Source: Azospirillum lipoferum 4B (GTDB lineage: Bacteria > Pseudomonadota > Alphaproteobacteria > Azospirillales > Azospirillaceae). Taken from it: a stretch of DNA of 64,000 nt. Position numbers and translations under genes: made by a program. Below the pieces are notes generated by a model. The model was not told the origin of the DNA, did not search any database, and saw nothing but the letters and a program-made list of their open reading frames with translations. This document shows positions 56,335 to 64,000 of the stretch, in pieces. The number at the start of each line of letters is the position of its first letter. Positions within the stretch are counted from its first letter, which is position 1. Where the stretch lies: the NCBI RefSeq assembly GCF_000283655.1, contig NC_016586.1:387001-451000 (forward strand). Reading direction: 5' to 3'.

Positions 56335-57216
56335 ATGAACATGGACAGCAAGGACGTGGGGGGCTGGAGCCAGCCGACTCCGCAGACTCTCGACGCACTG
56401 ATGCCCGACGCCATCGCGCTCGCCGCCGAAAACCTCGGCGTCAAGAAGGCACATTACGACACCCCCACCCTGTTCGCCCTGGCCGTGCTGGCCGGCGCCT
56501 TCATCGCGCTGGGCGGCCTGTTCGCCACCGTCACCATGTCGGGGGCGGAAGGCATGCTGCCCTACGGCCTGACCCGGCTGCTGGGCGGTCTGGTCTTCTC
56601 CATGGGGCTGATCCTGGTGATCGTCGGCGGCGCCCAGCTGTTCACCGGCGACGCGCTGATGGTGATGGCCTGGGCCAGCGGGCGGTTGCATGCCCGCGAG
56701 ATGATGCGGGTGTGGACCACGGTGTGGATCGGCAACTTCGTCGGCGCCGCCGGCACGGCGCTGCTGGTCTTCCTGTCGGGGCAATACACCTTCGGGCACG
56801 GTGCGGTCGGCGCATCGGCGCTGTATTTCGCGGTGGCCAAAAGCTCGCTGCCGACAAGCCAGGCCTTCTTCCTCGGCATCCTCTGCAACGTGCTGGTCTG
56901 CCTTGCCGTCTGGCTGGCGCTGGGTGCGCGCAGCGTCGGCGACAAGATCCTGGCGATCACCTTCCCGGTCGCCGCCTTCGTCGCCGCCGGTTTCGAGCAC
57001 TGCGTCGCCAACATGTATTTCGTCCCGCTCGGCCTGCTGATCGAATGGGGCGCGCCGGACAGCTTCTGGGCCGACCTCGGCCGCTCCGCCCCTTCGATCC
57101 CCATCGGCCACTACTTCGTCAATCTCGCCGCCGTCACCATCGGCAACTGGATCGGCGGAGCGGTCATGGTGGGTGCCGTCTACTGGTTCATCTACCGCCG
57201 CCCCAAGCTGCGCTGA
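56335..57216 (+). CDS. formate/nitrite transporter (FNT) family channel
   Basis: A 293-residue membrane protein with six main segments and FNT landmarks: GGAQLFTGDALMVMAWASGRL in the second segment, WIGNFVGAAGTALLV, NVLVCLAVWLALGARSVGDK and the pore His in GFEHCVANMYFVPLGL. FNT pores move formate, nitrite or hydrosulfide. Formate is produced by the nicotinate pathway in this window, but the two loci are 16 kb apart. Two TGTAG-N5-CTACA palindromes lie upstream. Confidence 0.9.
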   Translation: MNMDSKDVGGWSQPTPQTLDALMPDAIALAAENLGVKKAHYDTPTLFALAVLAGAFIALGGLFATVTMSGAEGMLPYGLTRLLGGLVFSMGLILVIVGGAQLFTGDALMVMAWASGRLHAREMMRVWTTVWIGNFVGAAGTALLVFLSGQYTFGHGAVGASALYFAVAKSSLPTSQAFFLGILCNVLVCLAVWLALGARSVGDKILAITFPVAAFVAAGFEHCVANMYFVPLGLLIEWGAPDSFWADLGRSAPSIPIGHYFVNLAAVTIGNWIGGAVMVGAVYWFIYRRPKLR

Positions 57217-57259
57217 GCGGCGGCGCACCTCCCCTCCCCATCCACCCCTTTCTCCAATC

Positions 57260-58687
<1,428 letters not shown>

Positions 58688-59106
58688 TTTCCAGAGATCC
58701 GGAGGCCCCCTGCCCCGCGGCCGTCCCCCCCCCGCTCTCTCCCGCCCCCGGAGAAGCGACAAGGACCGGAAGGGCCGCGCCCAAAGGGGCTTCTAGGACG
58801 GGCGGCGAGCAACGTGATCGCTGAGATTGCTCGCCCTTCTGCCCCCTTCCCCCGACTCTCTCCCCGGGGGAAGGGGGGTTCCCCGCCCAGCCGCACCACA
58901 GACCTGCGGCATAGTGTCAAGGGCCGGGGTTTCCGTTGGTTCTATGTTGCAATGCACATTTAATATACTAATATATCTATGGTTCCCGCGCGGCGCAGAA
59001 AGCCGGCCCAAGCCGGCAGCGGAACGTTTCCGATTTTCCAGGCGCTGCCCTGTCGGACCGCAAAACGGGCCGCTCGATCGACCCGGTCAACCGGAGTGTT
59101 CAAAAA
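58688..59106. other. non-coding gap after eno with degenerate GC-rich repeats
   Basis: 419 bases with no credible gene. It contains poly-C stretches, a decayed CCCGACTCTCTCCCCGGGGG palindrome near 58850-58875, and an AT-rich patch (about 58955-58982) that may be the promoter of the MaoC-phosphotransacetylase gene. Confidence 0.5.
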
Positions 59107-60549
59107 ATGCGTGCCAGTGGTGAAGCGTTCGGCAACGGCATCGGCGCCGTGGTCGAGAATGTGACCTTCGACGAGATTCGGATCGGCCAGACGGCCAGCC
59201 TTTCCCGTCAGCTGACGCTGATGGATGTGGAGCTGTTCGCCACCGTATCGGGCAACATCAACCCGGCCCATCTCGACCCGAAATTCGCGGCCGACAGCCG
59301 CTTCCAGAAGGTGATCGGTCCCGGTATGTGGACCGCCTCGCTGATCTCGGGCGTGCTGGGCACCTATCTGCCCGGCGCCGGCTCGCTCTATGCCGGACAG
59401 AGCCTGCAGTTCCGCCGCCCGGTCGGGCTTGGCGACATCATCACTGCCACCGTCACCGTCACCGAGAAACGCCCGGAGAAAAACCTCGTCGTCTTCGATT
59501 GCGTCTGCACCAACCAGGATGGCGAGATCGTGCTGCTGGGCACCGCCGAGGTCATCGCCCCCACCCAGAAGGTCATCCGCCCGGCGCATGAGCTGCCGCA
59601 GATCCAGATGATCCGCCACGACAAGCACGACGCCCTGCTCGCCAAATGCGACGAGCTGCCTCCGGTCGTCACCGCCGTGGCCTATCCCTGCGACGCCAGC
59701 TCCCTCCAGGGTGCCGTCGAGGCCGCCGAGGCCGGGCTGATCGAGCCGATCCTGGTCGGGCCGGAAGCCCTCATCCGCAAGGTCGCCGCGGCCAACGGGC
59801 TCGACATCGCCCGCTACCGCATGGTCGACGCCGCCCACAGCCGCGCCGCCGCGGCAGCCGCCGTGGCGCTGGCCCGCACCGGCGAGGCCGAAGCGGTGAT
59901 GAAGGGCAGCCTGCACACCGACGAGCTGATGGGCGAGGTGGTGAAGAAGGAGACCGGCCTGCGCACCGCCAGCCGGATCAGCCACGTCTTCCTGATGAAT
60001 GTGCCCACATATTCCAAGACGCTGCTGATCACCGATGCGGCGATCAACATCTACCCGACGCTGGAGGACAAGGTCCACATCGTCCAGAACGCCATCGACC
60101 TTGCCAAGGTGCTGGGCGTCGCCACCCCGCGCGTCGCCATCCTGTCGGCGGTCGAGACGATCAACCCGAAGATCAACACCACGCTGGAAGCCGCCGCCCT
60201 GTGCAAGATGGCCGACCGCGGCCAGATCACCGGCGGCATCCTGGACGGCCCGCTGGCCTTCGACAACGCCATCTCCGCCGAGGCCGCCCGCACCAAGGGC
60301 ATCGTCTCCCCGGTCGCCGGGCAGCCGGACATCCTGCTCGCCCCCGACCTGGAAGCCGGCAACATGCTGGTCAAGCAGCTGTCCTTCCTGGCGAATGCCG
60401 ACCTCGCCGGCATCGTGCTGGGCGCCAAGGTTCCGGTCATCCTCACCAGCCGCGCCGACAATGTGCGGGCGCGCCTCGCCTCCTGCGCCGTCGCCTCGCT
60501 GGTCGCCGCCGCAAAACGCCAGCCCAAGCTCGCGCTGGCCGCCGAATAG
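59107..60549 (+). CDS. bifunctional MaoC-type enoyl-CoA hydratase / phosphate acetyltransferase
   Basis: A 480-residue fusion. Residues about 15-150 are a MaoC hot-dog domain (LFATVSGNINPAHLDPKFAADS with Asp/His of the hydratase motif). Residues about 165-475 are a phosphotransacetylase/phosphotransbutyrylase domain (DGPLAFDNAISAEAA, LLAPDLEAGNMLVKQLSFLA). The second domain exchanges CoA for phosphate on an acyl group, feeding the acetate kinase encoded 12 bases downstream. This fusion is known in Rhizobiales and Rhodospirillales and may act in polyhydroxybutyrate or acetate overflow metabolism. Confidence 0.9.
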   Translation: MRASGEAFGNGIGAVVENVTFDEIRIGQTASLSRQLTLMDVELFATVSGNINPAHLDPKFAADSRFQKVIGPGMWTASLISGVLGTYLPGAGSLYAGQSLQFRRPVGLGDIITATVTVTEKRPEKNLVVFDCVCTNQDGEIVLLGTAEVIAPTQKVIRPAHELPQIQMIRHDKHDALLAKCDELPPVVTAVAYPCDASSLQGAVEAAEAGLIEPILVGPEALIRKVAAANGLDIARYRMVDAAHSRAAAAAAVALARTGEAEAVMKGSLHTDELMGEVVKKETGLRTASRISHVFLMNVPTYSKTLLITDAAINIYPTLEDKVHIVQNAIDLAKVLGVATPRVAILSAVETINPKINTTLEAAALCKMADRGQITGGILDGPLAFDNAISAEAARTKGIVSPVAGQPDILLAPDLEAGNMLVKQLSFLANADLAGIVLGAKVPVILTSRADNVRARLASCAVASLVAAAKRQPKLALAAE

Positions 60550-60561
60550 GACGCTTTCGTC

Positions 60562-61788
60562 ATGGCTGCACATTCCAATTCCGGCAGCGACGCCTGCCTC
60601 GTCATCAACGCCGGCTCCTCCAGCCTGAAGTTCTCCGTCTTCCAGGGCGGCAGCGCCACGGAGTTGGAACCGGTCGTCACCGGCCAGATCTCCGGCATCG
60701 GCACGGCGCCCCGCTTCGAGGCGAAGGACGCCGCCCGCCACAAGATCGCCGACCATAGCTGGGCCGCCGGTGAGAATCCGGGCCGTCCGGAGCTTCTCCA
60801 CCATCTGCTCGACTGGATCGGCGACACGCTGAAGGGCGCCACGCTGGTGGCCGCCGGCCATCGCGTCGTCCATGGCGGCACCCGCTTTTCCGCTCCGGTG
60901 CGGGTGACGGCGACCGTGCTCGACCAGTTGGAGGAGCTGATCCCGCTCGCCCCGCTGCACGAGCCGCACAACATCGCCGCCATGCGGGCGCTGGCCCAGG
61001 TCTACCCGTCGCTGCCGCAGGTCGCCTGCTTCGACACCGCCTTCCACCAGACCCAGCCCTGGCAGTCGCAGACCTTCGCCATCCCGCGCGAACTGACGGC
61101 GGAGGGCATCCGCCGCTACGGCTTCCACGGGTTGAGCTACGAGTACATCGCGCACCGCCTGCCGCAGATGGCGCCGGAGCTGGCGAATGCGCATGTGGTG
61201 GTCTGCCATCTCGGCAGCGGCGCCAGCCTGTGCGCCATGCGCGCCGGGCACAGCGTCGACACCACCATGGGCTTCACCGCGCTGGACGGCGTGCCGATGG
61301 GCACCCGGCCGGGCGCCATCGATCCCGGCGTGCTGATCTACCTGATGCGCGAGAAGGGCTACGGCGCCGACGAGCTGGAGAAGCTGCTCTACCACAAGTC
61401 GGGCATGCTCGGCGTTTCGGGCCTCTCCAACGACATGCGCGACCTGGAGAATTCCGACCATCCGGCAGCTGCCGAGGCGGTGGAGCTGTTCTGCCACAAC
61501 GTCGCCAAGCAGGTTGCGGCGCTGGCCGGCTCGATGGGCGGCCTGGACGCAGTGGTGTTCACCGCGGGCGTGGGCGAGAACTCCACGCTGGTGCGGGCTC
61601 GGGTGGCGGAGAAGCTGGGCTGGCTCGGCGTGTCGATCGACGCGGCGGCCAACCGGGCGAAGGCGACGCGCATCTCCGCCCAGGACAGCCGGGTGCCGGT
61701 CTTCATCATCCCGACCGACGAGGAACGGATGATCGCCCGCCACACGCTCGGCGTCATCGCCGCCGAGGCGCTGAGCCGGGCGGCGTAA
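60562..61788 (+). CDS. ackA: acetate kinase
   Basis: A 408-residue kinase with VINAGSSSLKFSVF, RVVHGGTRFSAPVRV, HNIAAMRAL, YGFHGLSYEYIA, VVCHLGSGASLCAMRAGHSVDTTMG cut here, and TAGVGENS. It interconverts acetyl phosphate and acetate with ATP/ADP. It forms an operon with the MaoC-phosphotransacetylase gene, making an acetyl-CoA to acetate route. A palindromic repeat follows. Confidence 0.94.
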   Translation: MAAHSNSGSDACLVINAGSSSLKFSVFQGGSATELEPVVTGQISGIGTAPRFEAKDAARHKIADHSWAAGENPGRPELLHHLLDWIGDTLKGATLVAAGHRVVHGGTRFSAPVRVTATVLDQLEELIPLAPLHEPHNIAAMRALAQVYPSLPQVACFDTAFHQTQPWQSQTFAIPRELTAEGIRRYGFHGLSYEYIAHRLPQMAPELANAHVVVCHLGSGASLCAMRAGHSVDTTMGFTALDGVPMGTRPGAIDPGVLIYLMREKGYGADELEKLLYHKSGMLGVSGLSNDMRDLENSDHPAAAEAVELFCHNVAKQVAALAGSMGGLDAVVFTAGVGENSTLVRARVAEKLGWLGVSIDAAANRAKATRISAQDSRVPVFIIPTDEERMIARHTLGVIAAEALSRAA

Positions 61789-61811
61789 AGGCCCTCTCCC
61801 ACACGTAGGAT

Positions 61812-61836
61812 CCCCTCTCCCCGGGGGGGAGAGGGG
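61812..61836. repeat. GC-rich palindromic repeat
   Basis: CCCCTCTCCCC, a G-run and GAGAGGGG, nearly identical to the copy at 317. It lies between ackA and the DMT transporter gene. Confidence 0.7.
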
Positions 61837-61861
61837 AGACTTCCGGGCAGGAGCGGTCATC

Positions 61862-62824
61862 ATGGAACAGATCCCCACAAGCTCAACCGCCAGACCGCCG
61901 GAGAACATCCGGCTCGGCATCCTGTCGATGCTGCTGGCGATGGCCCTGATGACGATCATGAACGCGCTGGCCAAGATCCTGGCGGAAAGCTATCCGCTGG
62001 GCGAGGTCACCTTCTTCCGCAACCTGTTCGCCCTTCTGCCGGCGGTCGCCATGGTGGTCGCGGCGGGCGGGCGGAGCTGCCTGCACACCACCCATTGGCA
62101 GGGGCATCTGTGGCGGGCCATCGTCGGCCTCGCCTCCATGGTGCTGCTGTTCTGGGCCTATCACCTGATGCCGCTCGCCAATGCGGTGGCGATCTCCTAC
62201 TCCGCCCCGCTGTTCCTGACTGCCCTGTCGGTTCCGCTGCTGGGTGAGAAGGTCGGAGCCTTCCGCTGGGGTGCGGTGGTGGTCGGGTTCGCCGGGGTGC
62301 TGATCATGGTGCAGCCCGGTCCCGACATGATCGACCGCGGCGCCATCGTCGCCTTGACCGCGGCCGTCTGCTACGCCCTGGCGATGATCGCCATGCGCCA
62401 GCTGGGACGGACGGAAAAGCCGGTGACCACGGTGTTCTACTTCACCGTCATCTCCACGGTGCTGAGCGCGCTGGCCCTCCCCTTCGACTGGGTCACGCCG
62501 GATGCGCATGCACTGACGCTGATGGCCGGCATGGGGATCGCCGGCGGCGGCGCCCAATATTGCAGCACGCGGGCCTATTCGCTGGCGCGCGCCGTGGTGG
62601 TCGGCCCCTTCAGCTATGCCAGCCTGATCTATGCGACGATCCTCGGCTGGCTGGTCTGGGGCGACGTGCCGGCCGCCCATGTGATGATCGGCGCCGCCAT
62701 CGTCATCGCCAGCGGCCTGCTGATCCTGTACCGCGAGACCCGCCGCGCCGCTGCTACCGCTTCCCAGTTGGACTCATGTCCGAAGACGCAGGCCCCGAAT
62801 GCCGATCCGGTTCGGACCGTGTGA
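61862..62824 (+). CDS. DMT-family (EamA) transporter
   Basis: A 320-residue inner membrane protein with about ten transmembrane segments and two EamA repeats (GILSMLLAMALMTIMNALAKILAESYP; GVLIMVQPGPDMI; GGAQYCSTRAYSLARAVVVGPFSYASL). Export of a metabolite is likely, but the substrate cannot be read. The ATG follows directly after a palindromic repeat. Confidence 0.85.
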   Translation: MEQIPTSSTARPPENIRLGILSMLLAMALMTIMNALAKILAESYPLGEVTFFRNLFALLPAVAMVVAAGGRSCLHTTHWQGHLWRAIVGLASMVLLFWAYHLMPLANAVAISYSAPLFLTALSVPLLGEKVGAFRWGAVVVGFAGVLIMVQPGPDMIDRGAIVALTAAVCYALAMIAMRQLGRTEKPVTTVFYFTVISTVLSALALPFDWVTPDAHALTLMAGMGIAGGGAQYCSTRAYSLARAVVVGPFSYASLIYATILGWLVWGDVPAAHVMIGAAIVIASGLLILYRETRRAAATASQLDSCPKTQAPNADPVRTV

Positions 62825-62865
62825 GCGGGTCTGCCGATCTAAGTTTCAAGGAAAGGACAGGCATC

Positions 62866-63603
62866 ATGGTTACGACCGATGTCGACGGAACTCCGGCTCC
62901 CCGCCTGACCGGCCGGATGCAACTGATCCAGGGTGGACGGAGCACCGGCACCCCCCAGCGGCCGGCGCCCTTTGCCACTTCCAGCCGGGTCTGCGCCATC
63001 GTCGGCGGCACCGGCCTGTCCACCAAGCTGGACCTGCTGGCCCGGTTGGTGACGCGGGTCGACGTGCTGGCGCTCGGCGGCGGAATCGCCAACAGCTTCC
63101 TGGCCGCGGCCGGCACCGACATGGGCGCCTCGCTGTGCGACCACGAGCTGATCGGCGAGGCGCGCAAGCTCCTGGACAAGGCGAGGGCCTGCCGCTGCGA
63201 GTTGCTGCTGCCGGTGGACGTGGTGGTGGCGACCGAGGCGCGGGACGGGGCGGAGGATCGCGTCGTCTCCTGTGCCGCCATCGGGCCGGAGGACATGGTT
63301 CTCGACATCGGCCCGGCAACGGTCGCACGGCTGACCGGCTGCGTCGAGACCGCCGGAACGGTCGTCTGGACCGGCCCGCTCGGCGTCTACGAGATCGCCC
63401 CCTTCGACGGCGGCACCAACGCGCTGGCCTGGTTCATCGCCCGGCGCACCCGCGACGCCGGCTTGCGCTCGGTGGCGGCGGGTGACGACACCATCGCGGC
63501 ACTGGCCGCGGCAGGGGTGGACGGCCGTTTCAGCGAACTGACCAACCACGACGCCCTGCCGGCTTGGCTGGACGCCGCCTCGCACCGCGCGGTTCCTGCC
63601 TAG
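62866..63603 (+). CDS. free-standing C-terminal half of a phosphoglycerate kinase (probable pseudoenzyme)
   Basis: A 245-residue protein matching only the nucleotide-binding half of phosphoglycerate kinase: STKLDLLARLVTRVDVLALGGGIANSFLAAAG, LPVDVVVA, VLDIGPATVA, VVWTGPLGVYE. The substrate-binding half is absent. Key loops are changed: VGGAK is VGGTG, GGGDT is AGDDT, and the final GGGAS loop reads TNHDA. AAGGAAAGG before the ATG and a clean stop suggest an expressed gene rather than debris. It lies 117 bases before gap, where a normal pgk is often adjacent. ATP-dependent catalysis is doubtful. Confidence 0.75.
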   Translation: MVTTDVDGTPAPRLTGRMQLIQGGRSTGTPQRPAPFATSSRVCAIVGGTGLSTKLDLLARLVTRVDVLALGGGIANSFLAAAGTDMGASLCDHELIGEARKLLDKARACRCELLLPVDVVVATEARDGAEDRVVSCAAIGPEDMVLDIGPATVARLTGCVETAGTVVWTGPLGVYEIAPFDGGTNALAWFIARRTRDAGLRSVAAGDDTIAALAAAGVDGRFSELTNHDALPAWLDAASHRAVPA

Positions 63604-63634
63604 GAGCCGGTCTGCACCTTATAACTGCACCCCC

Positions 63635-63655
63635 GGCGGGCCGAAACCCGCCTTT
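63635..63655 (+). terminator. hairpin between the half-pgk gene and gap
   Basis: GGCGGG-CCGAAA-CCCGCC followed by TTT forms a 6-bp GC stem, 32 bases after the stop. It probably separates the two transcripts. Confidence 0.5.
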
Positions 63656-63720
63656 CCCGGTTAAATCGAGTCTCCGCCCCCACCGGCACGAGACCGCAAC
63701 GCAACGACTGGAGCACGATC

Positions 63721-64000
63721 ATGGCTGTACGGGTAGCGATCAACGGTTTTGGCCGCATCGGCCGTCTGGTTCTGCGCGCCATCTACGAGAGCGGCCGCAA
63801 GGACGTCGAGGTCGTGGCGATCAACGACCTGGCCGATCTGAAGGCCAACGCGCACCTGCTGAAGTACGACAGCGTCCACGGCCGCTTCCCCGGCACCATC
63901 GAGACCGCCCAAATTGAAGACGGGGGCGGCGTTCTGATCGTCAACGGCCACTCCATCAAGGTCGTGCAGGAGCGTGACCCGGCCAAGCTGCCGTGGAAGG
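63721..64000 (+). CDS. gap: glyceraldehyde-3-phosphate dehydrogenase, N-terminal part
   Basis: The first 93 codons of a type I glyceraldehyde-3-phosphate dehydrogenase: [16 protein letters not shown] (NAD-binding Rossmann motif), [26 protein letters not shown]. The catalytic Cys lies beyond the right edge. The gene follows a half phosphoglycerate kinase gene and a hairpin. Confidence 0.95.
   Translation, partial: MAVRVAINGFGRIGRLVLRAIYESGRKDVEVVAINDLADLKANAHLLKYDSVHGRFPGTIETAQIEDGGGVLIVNGHSIKVVQERDPAKLPWK

Overview
The window is about 64 kb of very GC-rich DNA. Gene content points to a metabolically versatile alphaproteobacterium of the Rhodospirillales, most like Azospirillum: lanthanide-type PQQ alcohol oxidation, nicotinate catabolism, a bacteriophytochrome operon, TRAP and ABC transporters, and many GTG starts with ATGA/GTGA overlaps. 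The species is inferred from gene style only. I found no rRNA, tRNA, CRISPR array, phage or intact insertion sequence.

Layout. 1-1158: end of a polysaccharide pyruvyl transferase and a membrane-anchored coiled-coil protein. 1281-6606: an Mfd-like helicase, then ada (with an Ada-box-like sequence upstream) coupled to a 2-oxoglutarate/Fe(II) oxygenase, a DNA alkylation-repair block. 6611-20361: a quinoprotein alcohol oxidation region. A tightly coupled minus-strand ABC operon (permease, ATPase, beta-propeller, binding protein) diverges from a plus-strand series: MoxJ-like binding protein, SoxYZ-like carrier, SoxH-like metallohydrolase, PedH/ExaA-type dehydrogenase with the lanthanide Asp, cytochrome c-550 (PedF type), cache-domain protein, a TauABC-like transporter, a DUF2946-like protein and a PCu(A)C copper chaperone. 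20632-25684: a PAS protein and a minus-strand bacteriophytochrome/response regulator/HWE kinase/response regulator operon. 26090-29717: nitronate monooxygenase, a 28-residue membrane peptide, and a divergent EamA exporter/MocR regulator pair.

29805-41293 is a complete aerobic nicotinate pathway. NicAB makes 6-hydroxynicotinate, NicC makes 2,5-dihydroxypyridine, NicX opens the ring to N-formylmaleamate, NicD deformylates, NicF deamidates to maleate and NicE isomerises to fumarate. A NicR-like MarR regulator, an MFS transporter (NicT) and a neighbouring chemoreceptor accompany it. 43167-47092: LysR/MFS pair, an acyl-CoA ligase remnant with an in-frame stop, and a membrane protein. 47295-54187: LysR, a TRAP transporter, an HMG-CoA-lyase-family enzyme, a CaiB-type CoA transferase and a gamma-carbonic-anhydrase-fold protein, probably one pathway for a C5/C6 dicarboxylate. 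54236-57216: an ABC-2 transporter pair and a formate/nitrite channel. 57410-64000: enolase, MaoC-phosphotransacetylase fusion, acetate kinase, a DMT transporter, half of a phosphoglycerate kinase and the start of gap.

Between genes there is a dispersed family of GC-rich palindromes of the type CCCCTCTCCC/GGGAGAGGGG, sometimes in head-to-head pairs and once built into a three-stem structure. The most unusual points are the metallohydrolase with lost metal ligands, a 12-bp motif shared by promoters of the alcohol-oxidation block, the nicA/nicB frame overlap, paired palindromes before the formate/nitrite channel and before the nic genes, and the free-standing half phosphoglycerate kinase.
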